A DNA stretch of 64,000 nt. Origin: Thermodesulfobium narugense DSM 14796. Its GTDB lineage: Bacteria; Thermodesulfobiota; Thermodesulfobiia; Thermodesulfobiales; Thermodesulfobiaceae. Of the stretch, positions 1 to 9,303 are shown one piece after another (the first letter of the stretch is position 1; every line of letters begins with the position of its first letter). Under the pieces are notes generated by a model. It was not told the origin of the DNA and did no database searches. It saw only the letters and a program-made list of their open reading frames with translations. The position numbers and the translations under genes were made by a program. The stretch covers positions 1,499,421 to 1,563,420 of the forward strand of contig NC_015499.1 of NCBI RefSeq assembly GCF_000212395.1. Direction: 5' to 3'.

Positions 1-228
1 TGATGCATTTTGCTGCAACAAAATTAGCATTATTGTGGAAAGAGTAACCATCCAAAGCAAACTATAAGAATAGTCAGAGCCAGCAGCAATGTTTGATGCC
101 CAGTTGCCAGGATCTATAAATCCAACAGTAATTAGAATGCCGGGACCAAGATATTTTGACCAATTTAATACAGTTAGATTTGCCTTGTGCTTGGTTTTAA
201 AATCTTTAAATATAGAAGCTAGATCCAA
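1..228 (-). CDS. NRAMP-family divalent metal transporter, N-terminal fragment
   Basis: 76 codons are present before the window edge cuts the gene. The translation carries the first-helix NRAMP signature GPGILITVGFIDPGNWAS (about residues 28-45); the DPGN stretch lines the metal site in this family, which imports Mn2+/Fe2+ by proton symport. A second hydrophobic segment follows at about 55-72. No ATG exists: an in-frame TAG lies upstream inside the tsaD end. The best start is TTG at 228, ten bases after GGAAG. The gene begins just after the tsaD stop, so the two are probably cotranscribed. Family assignment is strong; the exact start is inferred. Confidence 0.8.
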   Translation of the reverse strand, partial: MDLASIFKDFKTKHKANLTVLNWSKYLGPGILITVGFIDPGNWASNIAAGSDYSYSLLWMVTLSTIMLILLQQNAS

Positions 229-232
229 GTCG

Positions 233-1204
233 TCAAATCTTCCAATCTGGTCTATAATCTAGACTCAAATCGTCAGAAATTCCTCTAAGGGTCTTATCAT
301 ATCCACAAATTGCCACCATGGCAGCGTTGTCAGCGCAAAATTTTGGAGACGGTACCATCATGCCAAGGCCATATTTTTTACAAATTTCTTCAACCTTATT
401 CCTTAGAATGCCGTTTGCCGCAACACCCCCTCCTAACACTATTTCCTTTATCTGATAGTCTTCTATCACTTTTTCAATCTTTGTAGAAAGAGAGCTAAAA
501 AGAGAATTTTGCAGTCCAAGTGCAAATGAAGGATAATCCTCTTTTGAAGAAATTTTTCTAAATTCTCTCAAAGCAGCCGTCTTTATCCCACTAAAGCTCA
601 TCATATAACCTTCCATTTTAAGCCTCGATATCTTGATTTCACCTTTAGCGCTCTGAGATAATCTCTCTATCTCGCTCCCTGCAGGGTATGATATGCCCAT
701 CTCTCTTCCTATCTTGTCAATGACCTCTCCTATTGCATCATCCACTGTCCAACCTATCCTTTCGTATACACCCCACCCACTCCATAAAATTATCTCGGTA
801 TGACCACCAGAGACTATTACTCCCAATGTAGGAAACTTAGGATAGCGATATTCCAACAAGCAAGCTAGCAAGTGAGCTTCAAGGTGATTAACTCCAACTA
901 TTTTCACATTCTCACAAAGCGCTATAGTTTTTGCAAAACAAAGTCCCAATGAAAGAGAGCCAGGAAGTCCTGGACCTACAGTTACAGCTACTACATCAAT
1001 TTTTTCGCTAAATTTTTCTTTTATTATTTCATAAAGCGGCAAAAGTGTCTTAAAGTGTTCCCGAGAAGCTACTTCAGGCACTACACCACCAAATTTTTTA
1101 TGAACTTCTTCTTGAGTAGATCTTACTTCGCAAATTAACGATCCATCCTTTACAACAGCAATGCCTGTATCGTCACAGGACGTTTCTATACCAAGAACTA
1201 TCAT
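233..1204 (-). CDS. tsaD: tRNA N6-adenosine threonylcarbamoyltransferase TsaD
   Basis: 323 residues, normal for the Kae1/TsaD/YgjD family. The N-terminal ASKHA fold begins IVLGIETSCDD. The metal ligands H107 and H111 sit in NHLEAH, SGGHTE follows, and the late CADNAAM carries the conserved metal-binding Asp. The enzyme transfers threonylcarbamoyl to A37 of ANN-decoding tRNAs, working in the cytosol with TsaB, TsaE and TsaC, none of which is in this window. It is 15 bases downstream of a phenylacetate-CoA ligase gene and reads into the NRAMP gene, so it is probably at the tail of the paaK-ior operon. Confidence 0.96.
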   Translation of the reverse strand: MIVLGIETSCDDTGIAVVKDGSLICEVRSTQEEVHKKFGGVVPEVASREHFKTLLPLYEIIKEKFSEKIDVVAVTVGPGLPGSLSLGLCFAKTIALCENVKIVGVNHLEAHLLACLLEYRYPKFPTLGVIVSGGHTEIILWSGWGVYERIGWTVDDAIGEVIDKIGREMGISYPAGSEIERLSQSAKGEIKISRLKMEGYMMSFSGIKTAALREFRKISSKEDYPSFALGLQNSLFSSLSTKIEKVIEDYQIKEIVLGGGVAANGILRNKVEEICKKYGLGMMVPSPKFCADNAAMVAICGYDKTLRGISDDLSLDYRPDWKI

Positions 1205-1219
1205 TTATTTAAAACTCCT

Positions 1220-2524
1220 TTAAGGGCTTAATTTTCTCTTGTCCACCACCCTTTTTGCCTTTCCGCTAGATCTCTCTATAGTCTTTGGTTCAACAAGCCT
1301 AAGCTTTACGTCTATCCCAAGAACTGATTTTAGTTTATGGGTAAGTCCTCTTTCCATCTCCACTAAAGACCTCATCTTATCTTGAAAGATATTATCTGAT
1401 ACTTCAACAAAAACCTCTATAATATCCAGATGATTTTTTCTGTCCAAAACTATTTGATAGTGAGGCAATACTCCTTGAGTGCTAATTAAGACCTCCTCAA
1501 TTTGAGAAGGAAAGACGTTAACACCTCTTACAATAAGCATATCGTCCGTTCTGCCCTTTATCTTGCCTATCCTTGCCATAGTTCTACCACAACCACAGGG
1601 TTCTTCAATAAGATATGTAATGTCTCTTGTCCTATATCTGATGATGGGCAGTGCTTCTTTGGTAAGTGATGTAATTACCAATTCTCCCACTTCTCCAGGT
1701 TCTACCGGCTCTAATGTCTCAGGATCTATGATCTCCACCAGGAAGTGATCCTCCCAGATGTGCATGCCGGATTTTAGCTGACACTCACCTGCCACTCCAG
1801 GCCCCATTATTTCAGATAGTCCATAATTGTCTGTTGCAATAATTCCAAGACTTGACTCCAGTTCTTTTCTGATCTCTTCCGTCCATGGTTCAGCTCCAAA
1901 AAACCCTACTCTCAATTTTAAGTCTTCTCTCTTTATATTCATATCCTTCATAACTTCAGCCAGGTGAAGAGTATACGATGGGGTTCCTATTATAGCCGTA
2001 GTACCAAAATCTTTCATAATATTTATCTGCCTTTCGCTGTTACCTACAGAAGTGGGAATAACTGTAGCGCCAATCTTTTCAGCACCATAATGCATCCCAA
2101 GACCCCCAGTGAACAAACCATATCCTAAAAAGTTTTGTACCTTATCGTCGTGTCTTAGACCACCTGCATAAAGTACCCTTGCAGTAAGCTCAGCCCAAGT
2201 CTCTAAATCTCTTGCAGTATAACCTACTACAGTAGGCTTTCCTGTAGTTCCGCTCGATGCATGAAGCCTCACCACATCGCGCTCGGGCACGGCAAAGAGC
2301 CCAAAGGGATAGGTATCTCTAAGATCTTGCTTTACAGTAAAGGGGAATTTTGAGAAATCTTCAAGAGTTCTTAAATCTTTCAAAGACAGACCCTTTTCTT
2401 CCATCTTTTGCCTATAAAATTTAACGTTTTCCCAAACCCTTGAAAGAATCCCTCTCAATCTTGAAAGCTGCAAATCCTTAATCCTTTTTCTTGGCATACA
2501 TTCATAGTCTGGATTAAATATCAT
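1220..2524 (-). CDS. paaK: Phenylacetate-CoA ligase (PaaK-type), copy A
   Basis: 434 residues, typical of PaaK. The adenylate-forming P-loop [15 protein letters not shown] is at about 89-103; YGLSE and the acidic YRTRD motif follow, then the C-terminal [18 protein letters not shown] hinge. The enzyme makes aryl-CoA thioesters (phenylacetyl-CoA, indoleacetyl-CoA) with ATP-to-AMP cleavage. A second copy lies at 5383-6693 with indolepyruvate oxidoreductase genes between. Because IOR already yields aryl-acetyl-CoA, the ligases could run in the ATP-forming direction or activate free aryl acids; that is inference. The paired copies suggest different substrates. Confidence 0.93.
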   Translation of the reverse strand: MIFNPDYECMPRKRIKDLQLSRLRGILSRVWENVKFYRQKMEEKGLSLKDLRTLEDFSKFPFTVKQDLRDTYPFGLFAVPERDVVRLHASSGTTGKPTVVGYTARDLETWAELTARVLYAGGLRHDDKVQNFLGYGLFTGGLGMHYGAEKIGATVIPTSVGNSERQINIMKDFGTTAIIGTPSYTLHLAEVMKDMNIKREDLKLRVGFFGAEPWTEEIRKELESSLGIIATDNYGLSEIMGPGVAGECQLKSGMHIWEDHFLVEIIDPETLEPVEPGEVGELVITSLTKEALPIIRYRTRDITYLIEEPCGCGRTMARIGKIKGRTDDMLIVRGVNVFPSQIEEVLISTQGVLPHYQIVLDRKNHLDIIEVFVEVSDNIFQDKMRSLVEMERGLTHKLKSVLGIDVKLRLVEPKTIERSSGKAKRVVDKRKLSP

Positions 2525-2547
2525 ATACAGGCTCCTTAGAAATTAGT

Positions 2548-2976
2548 TTAATTATTTATTTTTCTTGCTACAATGTCAGAATGAGACAGTATTCCTATAT
2601 TGTTATCTTGAAGTACTTTTATTCCTTTTTCTGTATCCGAAAGGTCAAAAACCACAAATCCACCAACGCCAGAATACAGATACTCAACGTTTATCCCTTC
2701 ATCAGCAAGAATTTTAAGAGTTTTATGTAGTCCTCCTGGGATATCAGGAACGTCAACGCATATAACGTCGGTCTCTTTTACAGTGAATCCCTCATTTTTA
2801 AGCATCTCTTTAGCCTTTGCAGGGTCGTCTACTAGAACTCTAAATATACCATACTCTGCAGTATCGGCTACAGAAAACCCCCTGATATCAATCTTTCCCT
2901 TTGCTAAAACCTCTGTCAATTCAGCAAGCCTTCCTGCCCTATTCTCCATAAATATTGCTAATTGTCTTACTTTCAT
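2548..2976 (-). CDS. Tandem ACT-domain regulatory protein
   Basis: 142 residues forming two ACT domains (about 1-68 and 69-140); the first begins VRQLAIFMENRAGRLAEL, a standard ACT start. No catalytic domain is attached. ACT domains bind amino acids, and this stand-alone type is regularly found beside paaK and iorAB, where it is thought to sense an aromatic amino acid. It lies between iorB and paaK copy A with short gaps, so it belongs to the operon. Ligand and target cannot be read from the sequence. Confidence 0.88.
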   Translation of the reverse strand: MKVRQLAIFMENRAGRLAELTEVLAKGKIDIRGFSVADTAEYGIFRVLVDDPAKAKEMLKNEGFTVKETDVICVDVPDIPGGLHKTLKILADEGINVEYLYSGVGGFVVFDLSDTEKGIKVLQDNNIGILSHSDIVARKINN

Positions 2977-3011
2977 ATTCTCCTCCTCCTAAGGCTTTTT
3001 TTTATAAATCT

Positions 3012-3587
3012 TTACTCGTACTTTCTCCCCACCATAAAAGCTTTCAAATTAATCTCATGAAGCCTTTCGGGTAAAGACTCCTTTATAGATTCTATCCACA
3101 AATCTTCTGGAATATCCAGATATTTTGATAATAGCCCCATCATAATAATGTTTATTGTCTTTGGATTTCCCACATCCTTTGCCAATTTTGAAGCGTTAAC
3201 GAGATCGAAATCAAAACCAAGATCCTTTATCTTATCCATTATGTCTACAGGATATTCAGCTTTTCCAGATATCACGGACAAGGGAGGCAACATCTCATCT
3301 GAAACTAATAGTTTGCCGTCCGGCTTTAGATATTCCAAATACCTTGCAGCCTCCAAACACTCAAAAGCCACAAGAAAATCAACTTCGCCCTTTGATAAAA
3401 GAGGAGAGTGCACCTTTTTAGCAAGCCTTACAGCGCTCTCTACGCTTCCCCCTCTTTGTGCCATGCCGTGAACCTCAGTTAGTTTTACGTCATAACCGCT
3501 CTTAAATCCCACACTAGATACCAACCTAGATGCAGTTAACACCCCCTGTCCTCCTACGCCTACAAACAAGAAGTCAATTTTATCCAT
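3012..3587 (-). CDS. iorB: Indolepyruvate:ferredoxin oxidoreductase, beta subunit
   Basis: 191 residues from ATG at 3587; an upstream TTG in the same frame lies closer to the GGGAGGAAG ribosome site and is less likely. The N-terminal FVGVGGQGVLTASRLVS is the hallmark of the gamma-type domain of 2-oxoacid:ferredoxin oxidoreductases, followed by VHGMAQRGGSVESAVR. With IorA it oxidatively decarboxylates aryl pyruvates, from transamination of Trp, Phe or Tyr, to aryl-acetyl-CoA and reduced ferredoxin. It sits directly after iorA in the same operon. Confidence 0.94.
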   Translation of the reverse strand: MDKIDFLFVGVGGQGVLTASRLVSSVGFKSGYDVKLTEVHGMAQRGGSVESAVRLAKKVHSPLLSKGEVDFLVAFECLEAARYLEYLKPDGKLLVSDEMLPPLSVISGKAEYPVDIMDKIKDLGFDFDLVNASKLAKDVGNPKTINIIMMGLLSKYLDIPEDLWIESIKESLPERLHEINLKAFMVGRKYE

Positions 3588-3617
3588 CAATTCTTCCTCC
3601 CAAGTCTAAAATAGCCT

Positions 3618-5360
3618 TTATAATTGTTTTATTGCGCCGTGTAGACATGCGTCCACACACAATCTGCAACCGTAACACAGATCAGCTCTTATCTTTACCT
3701 TTTTTATATCCTTATTAAAACTCATTGCAGGACATGCTACATTTAGACATATCTTACAACCCTTGCACTTTTCTTCATCCACAGTATATTTAACGTTTTG
3801 GGCCCTTTCAACCAAAACGCATGGCCTTTTTGAAACAATAACGCATGGCTCGTTAAGTTTTAACATCTTTTCAATAGTCTTCTGAAGCTTTTTAAAGTCT
3901 ATAGGATCTACAACTTTTACGTGATTTATCCCTAAGCCTTTCAAGACTTTCTTTATCTTTATGGGATCTGTTTCATCGCCTCTTGCCCTTATGCCAGACA
4001 TAGGATTTCCTTGGTGTCCTGTCATAGCAGTAGTCCTGTTATCTAATATAATTACAAGAACAGGCGCCTTATTGTAAGCTAATTCAGCAATTCCGGGAAG
4101 CCCTGCATGAGTAAATGTAGAATCTCCTAACGTAGCTACTACTTTAATGCCGTCATCAGATTTAAGGTTTTGAGCCAGCCCTGCAGCCATTCCAAGACTT
4201 GCCCCCATACATATAATCGTATCAGTTGCGTCCAGAGGCTTCAGCGCCCCAAGAGAATAACAGCCAATATCAGATGTTATATAAAGGTCTTTTTTCTTCA
4301 TCCTTATTTTATTTAGCGCATAATAAACTCCTCTGTGAGGACATCCAGCGCAAAAAAGCGGAGGCCTGGGAAGAACTGGCAAATCGTATTTTGGCGCCTC
4401 CACATTAAAAAGCGTCTTTCTTATCAAATCGGGTGACATCTCAAGAGATGGCTCAAAAACCTCTTTCCCAATAATCTCGACCCCCAAATTCATTGCTCTA
4501 ATTTCATCCGCCACAAAGGGATCTGATTCCTCAATGACATATACTCTGTCAAATCTTCTAACGAAATCAGATATTAGGGACTTAGGCAAGGGATAGGTAG
4601 TGGAAAGTTTCAAAAATGAAGCGTATTTAAAGACTTCTCTTGCATGTTCATAAGCAACGCCGCAAGCAATAACTCCAGTATTTCCATTTCCCTCAATTTT
4701 ATTAAAGTTTGATTTTTCAAAAATGCTAACAGCCTTTTTTACTTTATTGTCAAGATTTGCTCTGAGCCTTCTTGCATTGGCAGGCAAAACAATATATTTT
4801 TCTGGCCTCTTATCTATATCCTTTTTTAAGACTTCTACTCTATCTTCAAGCTCTACTATTGAAGAAGAGTGAGATAGCCTTGTAGTAGATCTGATTATTA
4901 CAGGCAAGTCGGTCTCTTCTGAAACCTCAAATGCCCACTTGGTTAAATCTTTTGCTTCCTGAGAATCTGAAGGTTCAAGAACTATTGCCCTTGACATCTT
5001 TGCAAAATATCTTGTGTCTTGTTCGTTTTGAGAACTGTGCATGCCAGGATCATCAGCCACCACAATAACCAATCCTGCGTTTATTCCCGTATAAGTCATA
5101 GTCTGAAGCACATCTGCAGCAACATTTAACCCAACGTGTTTCATAGAACATATGCTTCTATTACCTGAAAGAGAAGCTCCAAAACAAGCTTCAAGGGAGA
5201 CCTTTTCGTTTGGAGCCCACTCTACATACAACTCTTCATATTTCTTCAGGTTCTCCATAACTTCAGTACTAGGCGTTCCAGGATATGCCGATGCAAATGT
5301 TGCTCCTGCCTCCCATGCTCCCCTTGCAATAGCCTCGTTGCCCAACATTATCTTTTTCAA
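3618..5360 (-). CDS. iorA: Indolepyruvate:ferredoxin oxidoreductase, alpha subunit
   Basis: 580 residues. The N-terminal pyrimidine-binding domain contains GNEAIARGAWEAG and FASAYPGTPSTE. The thiamine-diphosphate region carries the GDSTF motif near the middle-to-late part. Two [4Fe-4S] cluster motifs close the protein: Cys 532/535/538/543 and Cys 562/565/568/572. The first has the family's short CxxCxxC spacing with a displaced fourth Cys. The subunit binds TPP and passes electrons to ferredoxin. The start is a TTG with AAGGGG upstream. It is downstream of paaK copy B and upstream of iorB. Confidence 0.95.
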   Translation of the reverse strand: MKKIMLGNEAIARGAWEAGATFASAYPGTPSTEVMENLKKYEELYVEWAPNEKVSLEACFGASLSGNRSICSMKHVGLNVAADVLQTMTYTGINAGLVIVVADDPGMHSSQNEQDTRYFAKMSRAIVLEPSDSQEAKDLTKWAFEVSEETDLPVIIRSTTRLSHSSSIVELEDRVEVLKKDIDKRPEKYIVLPANARRLRANLDNKVKKAVSIFEKSNFNKIEGNGNTGVIACGVAYEHAREVFKYASFLKLSTTYPLPKSLISDFVRRFDRVYVIEESDPFVADEIRAMNLGVEIIGKEVFEPSLEMSPDLIRKTLFNVEAPKYDLPVLPRPPLFCAGCPHRGVYYALNKIRMKKKDLYITSDIGCYSLGALKPLDATDTIICMGASLGMAAGLAQNLKSDDGIKVVATLGDSTFTHAGLPGIAELAYNKAPVLVIILDNRTTAMTGHQGNPMSGIRARGDETDPIKIKKVLKGLGINHVKVVDPIDFKKLQKTIEKMLKLNEPCVIVSKRPCVLVERAQNVKYTVDEEKCKGCKICLNVACPAMSFNKDIKKVKIRADLCYGCRLCVDACLHGAIKQL

Positions 5361-5382
5361 AATTCACACACCCCTTAAGAAC

Positions 5383-6693
5383 TTATTTGTTAATTTTTCT
5401 TTTATCTATCACCCTTTTTGCCTTACCTTCTGACCTTTCTATGCTCTTTGGCTCAACAAGCTTTACTTTTACTGATATGCCACAGATGTTATAAATAGAG
5501 TCCGCCACCTTCTTTTGAAGCCTTTCCAAAGACCTTACTTCTGAAGTGAACAGTTCTGGCAAAACCTCAACCCAAACCTCAATAGTATCTAACTCTTTTT
5601 CTCTGTCTACTATTATCAAATAATGAGGAGAAGTGCCTTCCACCTGAGCCAGTGCAGATTCGATTTGGGAAGGGAATACGTTTACTCCTCTGATAATAAG
5701 CATATCGTCAGATCTTCCAAGTATCCTTGAAATCCTCGCATGAGTCCTGCCACATATGCAGGGTTCAACGTTAAGTTTTGTCAGGTCTCTTGTTCTGTAT
5801 CTAATAAGAGGTATGCCCTCCTTTAGAAGTGTGGTTATTACCAGCTCCCCAACCTCACCAGGAGGCAGAGGTTCTAAGGTGTTTGGATCGACTATTTCAG
5901 CAATAAACGCATCTTCTGCAACGTGAAGTCCATCCTTTTCAAGACACTCACAAGCCACTCCCGGACCCATTATCTCAGAAAGACCATAAATATCTACTGC
6001 AGTGAAGTCAATTCTTTCTTCAATCTTTTTTCTCATTTCTTCAGACCACGGTTCAGCCCCAAGCACTCCAACTCTTAGCTTTGAATCTTTAAGGCTAAGT
6101 CCCATCTCCTCAGCCACATCTGCAAGGTGTAATAAATAAGATGGAGTACAAGCTATAACTGTTGCCTCAAAATCCATAATAAGTTGAATCTGTCTTTTCG
6201 TCTGACCACCAGAAGATGGAACTACTGTGCCGCCAAGCCTTTCAACTCCGTAATGAAGTCCCAAACCACCTGTAAAAAGTCCATATCCGTACGCAATGTG
6301 TACGGTATCATATTTGCTCACCCCAGCACCCACAAGTGCCCTTGCTACCAGATCAGCCCAAACGTTCAGATCGTTTTGGGTATACCCAACCACAGTAGGT
6401 TTTCCTGTAGTCCCACTTGATGCGTGAAGCCTGACTATCTCTCCTCTATTTACTGCAAACATACCAAATGGATAATTATCTCTAAGATCGCTCTTTAACG
6501 TAAAGGGGAGCTTTCTGATATCTTCAATATCTCGAATATCAGATGGAGTTATCCCCAATTCGTTAAATCTCCTTCTGTAAAATGGGACAAATTCGTAGAC
6601 ATAACGCACTAACCTTCTAAGTCTTGATTCTTGGAGACTAACTATCTCTTTCCTGGGCAAAAGCTCCACTTCGGGTTTAAAATATTTCATCAT
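5383..6693 (-). CDS. paaK: Phenylacetate-CoA ligase (PaaK-type), copy B
   Basis: 436 residues, clearly paralogous to copy A at 1220-2524. The P-loop [15 protein letters not shown] starts at about 91; [14 protein letters not shown] and the hinge [18 protein letters not shown] follow. It is the first gene of the aryl-acid operon and is preceded by a leader with a pseudoknot-capable element (6708-6776). Two adjacent ATGs (6693 and 6690) lie immediately after AGGAG; the second has slightly better spacing. Which aryl acid each copy prefers cannot be told from sequence. Confidence 0.93.
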   Translation of the reverse strand: MMKYFKPEVELLPRKEIVSLQESRLRRLVRYVYEFVPFYRRRFNELGITPSDIRDIEDIRKLPFTLKSDLRDNYPFGMFAVNRGEIVRLHASSGTTGKPTVVGYTQNDLNVWADLVARALVGAGVSKYDTVHIAYGYGLFTGGLGLHYGVERLGGTVVPSSGGQTKRQIQLIMDFEATVIACTPSYLLHLADVAEEMGLSLKDSKLRVGVLGAEPWSEEMRKKIEERIDFTAVDIYGLSEIMGPGVACECLEKDGLHVAEDAFIAEIVDPNTLEPLPPGEVGELVITTLLKEGIPLIRYRTRDLTKLNVEPCICGRTHARISRILGRSDDMLIIRGVNVFPSQIESALAQVEGTSPHYLIIVDREKELDTIEVWVEVLPELFTSEVRSLERLQKKVADSIYNICGISVKVKLVEPKSIERSEGKAKRVIDKRKINK

Positions 6694-6707
6694 CTCCTAC
6701 TCTTTGG

Positions 6708-6776
6708 CTGAGTCAACAGATCTCAGGTTGGGATATTTTTAGTCCGCCACCACAAACCCTACTCCCAACAGGCGGA
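6708..6776 (-). promoter_or_regulatory. Structured leader with pseudoknot ahead of the paaK-ior operon
   Basis: Read on the minus strand, TCCGCC (6771-6776 side) and GGCGGA (6743-6748 side) form a perfect 6-bp stem. Its loop contains GTTGGGA (6763-6769), which is exactly complementary to TCCCAAC just downstream (6727-6733), giving an H-type pseudoknot. A second hairpin CTGAG/CTCAG (6708-6726) lies directly after it, just before the ribosome-binding site of paaK copy B. The geometry suits a cis-acting regulatory RNA controlling translation. I do not recognise a known riboswitch class in it. Confidence 0.5.
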
Positions 6777-6831
6777 ACTTAGGGCAACTGCTTTAGATGT
6801 ATTTTACTATATAGTTAATAAATTTAAATAG

Positions 6832-7197
6832 TCATAACCTATCAACTAAACTTATGGCACCATTTTTGCAACCCTTTACGCAAGCTCCACAGCCCACACA
6901 CTTGGGCTCATCCACACGCGCCTTCCCATCTACAATCGATATTGCTCCCTTTTTACAAAACCTTAGGCACACTTCGCATCCTTTGCACAAAATAGGGTCT
7001 ACTCTTGCAACCTTTAATTTTCTTGGTGTCTTTAAAGCTTTATCGTTAGTACTTTCAACCGTACTTGTTTGAATATTCTCAATCTGTGAATTAACCGCTC
7101 CAACTCCAAAAAGGTTATTAAAATTATTCCTTGAAAAACGCCCCACTTTCCCCCTATGATGCCTTCCAATTCCATGTCCACAACGACGACCTTTCAT
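6832..7197 (-). CDS. Small 2[4Fe-4S] ferredoxin-like protein with basic N-terminus
   Basis: 121 residues. The C-terminal half is a classic two-cluster ferredoxin: Cys 71/74/77/81 and Cys 100/103/106/110. The first 25 residues are rich in Gly, His, Arg and Lys (MKGRRCGHGIGRHHRGK), and a Ser/Thr/Asn-rich linker follows at about 26-65. That layout resembles DUF5320-like or NifB-associated small ferredoxins, though I cannot fix the family. It is transcribed toward the aryl-acid operon but separated from it by about 140 bases, so it may be independently expressed. It is a plausible electron acceptor for IOR; this is inference from proximity only. Confidence 0.8.
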   Translation of the reverse strand: MKGRRCGHGIGRHHRGKVGRFSRNNFNNLFGVGAVNSQIENIQTSTVESTNDKALKTPRKLKVARVDPILCKGCEVCLRFCKKGAISIVDGKARVDEPKCVGCGACVKGCKNGAISLVDRL

Positions 7198-7287
7198 TTA
7201 TCATCACCTCTAAAGCTTAATTTTAACAAAATTAATATAAAATATTCTTTATCGATTTTTTAATATAAAACTCACTCTGGAGGAAGG

Positions 7288-8169
7288 ATGAGAATTCAAA
7301 CGCTTGACTTAAATTTCTTAAATTCAAAACACGTTTTGAGTAGTTATCTTGTAGAAACAGATCCCCCTTTCTTAATAGAAACAGGCCCAGATTCAACATT
7401 TGAAAATCTAAAAACTGCTTTGAATAAAGCCGGCTATGAAATAAAGGATATTAAAAATGTCTTTATCACCCACATACACCTGGATCACTCTGGCGCTGCA
7501 TTCAGGTTTGCAAGTGAAGGTGCAAAAATTTACGTACACCCAAACGGCAAAAAGCATCTTGTAAATCCAGATAGGCTTATTAGATCGGCTACAATGGTCT
7601 ATAAAGAAAGAACTCGTGAACTCTGGGGAGACACTCTTCCTATTGACGAAGAAAAGGTAATAGAGACCTCAGATGAACAAATTGTAACTATAGGAAACGT
7701 TCAAGTCAGAGTAATAGAGTCTCCAGGACATGCAAAACATCACAACGTTTATCTTATTGAAGACCACCTTTTTACAGGCGATACTGGAGGAGTAAGGATT
7801 AATGACGGCCCAATTATGCCAGCAGTTCCACCTCCAGATATAGATATCCCCCTGTGGTTAAAAACTATAGAGAAGATGAAGAGCCTTAAACCCACTTATA
7901 TATGTCCTTCACACTTTGGATGCTTTGATGATGCATTAGATCACCTTGAAATCTTAAAAGAAAACTTGATAAAATATGACGAATTTATAAGAAAACAAAT
8001 AAAATTTTCAGACGATTACAATACTCTATTTCCAATATTCAAAGAATACGTAGACTCGTTTTTCACAGACAAAAAAGTTAGAGACTTCTACCAGTTTGCA
8101 AATCCAGATGAGATGAACCTTGCAGGGCTAATTAGGTATGCGAAGGTAAATAAGTTTGATGTGAAGTGA
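7288..8169 (+). CDS. MBL-fold metallo-hydrolase
   Basis: 293 residues. The metal-binding signature THIHLDH is at about 61-67; the further ligands are in the SPGHAKHH region, the GDTGG aspartate and the late CPSHFGC histidine. The architecture is that of a single-domain beta-lactamase-fold hydrolase, with a helical C-terminal extension of about 80 residues. The ribosome-binding site GGAGGAAGG lies immediately before the ATG. It stands alone on the plus strand, divergent from the ferredoxin gene. The substrate is unknown; related proteins hydrolyse thioesters or cyclic esters. Confidence 0.9.
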   Translation: MRIQTLDLNFLNSKHVLSSYLVETDPPFLIETGPDSTFENLKTALNKAGYEIKDIKNVFITHIHLDHSGAAFRFASEGAKIYVHPNGKKHLVNPDRLIRSATMVYKERTRELWGDTLPIDEEKVIETSDEQIVTIGNVQVRVIESPGHAKHHNVYLIEDHLFTGDTGGVRINDGPIMPAVPPPDIDIPLWLKTIEKMKSLKPTYICPSHFGCFDDALDHLEILKENLIKYDEFIRKQIKFSDDYNTLFPIFKEYVDSFFTDKKVRDFYQFANPDEMNLAGLIRYAKVNKFDVK

Positions 8170-8192
8170 TAAAATCCTGGACTAACCTGAGC

Positions 8193-9185
8193 TTAAAACA
8201 TATCCCTTATTTCATCTATGCTTTGAACCTTGATGGTCGCTTTAAGTATGCTTCTTAGTTTATCCCTATCTTTTGTTTTTTTCACCATTAGTTTTATATC
8301 TCTTGGGACTTTATCAAATTTGGCTTCAATGGCATCTAAAAGTAAATCCTGGGCTTCAATAATCATACCCTCTATCTTACCTTTCTCCATACCTTCTAAT
8401 AGTCCTTCTTCCTTACCTTTTTTAATGCCCTCTTCTCTTCCCTTTTCTATCCACTTCTCAATTACAGGTGCCATCTTATCACCTCCTACAGTAGAGTCTA
8501 ATATAGTTTTTATTTCTTCTTCTTCCAGGTCATTTACAGTTGTAATATACATCAAGTATATCAAAAACTCGTCTAAATCTAAATCTTTTACGATATAGAG
8601 TATCTCAGAATATTTATTTAAGTCTTTACCTAAAAATATGAATTTAAACAGCAATAATGCGCTTAGAAGACATTTGTTATTTATGTTAAGGCGAAATCTC
8701 TCTTCTTCAATTTTATTTGTATCTATCAGAATATACTTAAAAGCAGGCAGATAATCTTTATAGATATATTTTTCTTCAAATAGATCTGAAAAATCTATAG
8801 GTTTGTCCCAATTTGTTTTTCCGTGATAGAAAACTACTGGAATAATTGGCTCTATTGGCCTTTTGTTTTTCATATCCTCTTCCCATATTGCAAGCATATA
8901 TGAGAGTATCTGGATATTACTAAAGCTTCCCGTCTCTGATTTGTGCTCCAGTAGATAATACACCTGGGCTGAACTGGTTTTTGTCTGAAATCTAAAAGCT
9001 ATGTCTAAATTAAACCTTTTATACTTCTTTGAAATCTTTTCTGTGTTTATAGGTTTTATTGTATCAAGGTCAAGTTGTTCTAAAATCTCTTTTGGCAAAG
9101 AGAATTCAACAAAGCTTTTTGCATTCTCAATATTTGAGATTATCTGTTTAAAAAATTTATCATGTGTCTGGTATATATCTTCCAT
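8193..9185 (-). CDS. Rpn-family PD-(D/E)XK recombination-promoting nuclease
   Basis: 330 residues from ATG at 9185 (MEDIYQTHDKFFKQI, the usual family start); the frame runs open 32 codons further, but that part overlaps the divergent gene's leader and looks non-coding. The nuclease core shows an Asp in LDIAFRF and YYLLEHKSE carrying the ExK motif. The C-terminal end has the GREEGIKKGKEEGLLEG repeat typical of Rpn/YhgA proteins. These are often labelled transposases but are RecA-independent recombination-promoting nucleases. It is at the edge of the defence island. No terminal repeats were seen around it. Confidence 0.85.
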   Translation of the reverse strand: MEDIYQTHDKFFKQIISNIENAKSFVEFSLPKEILEQLDLDTIKPINTEKISKKYKRFNLDIAFRFQTKTSSAQVYYLLEHKSETGSFSNIQILSYMLAIWEEDMKNKRPIEPIIPVVFYHGKTNWDKPIDFSDLFEEKYIYKDYLPAFKYILIDTNKIEEERFRLNINNKCLLSALLLFKFIFLGKDLNKYSEILYIVKDLDLDEFLIYLMYITTVNDLEEEEIKTILDSTVGGDKMAPVIEKWIEKGREEGIKKGKEEGLLEGMEKGKIEGMIIEAQDLLLDAIEAKFDKVPRDIKLMVKKTKDRDKLRSILKATIKVQSIDEIRDMF

Positions 9186-9303
9186 AAATTGATTAAAACA
9201 CAATAAAAAGGAACTGTCAAATAAGGGACAAAGATCATACAGGGACAGTTTGATATTCACAGGTAAAAAAATATTGAACAAATATCTAAATAAGTTTAAA
9301 ATT

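Noticed and set aside
8193-9185. Rpn-type gene as an insertion sequence
   Set aside because: No terminal inverted repeats or target duplications were seen, and the family is nuclease rather than classical transposase.
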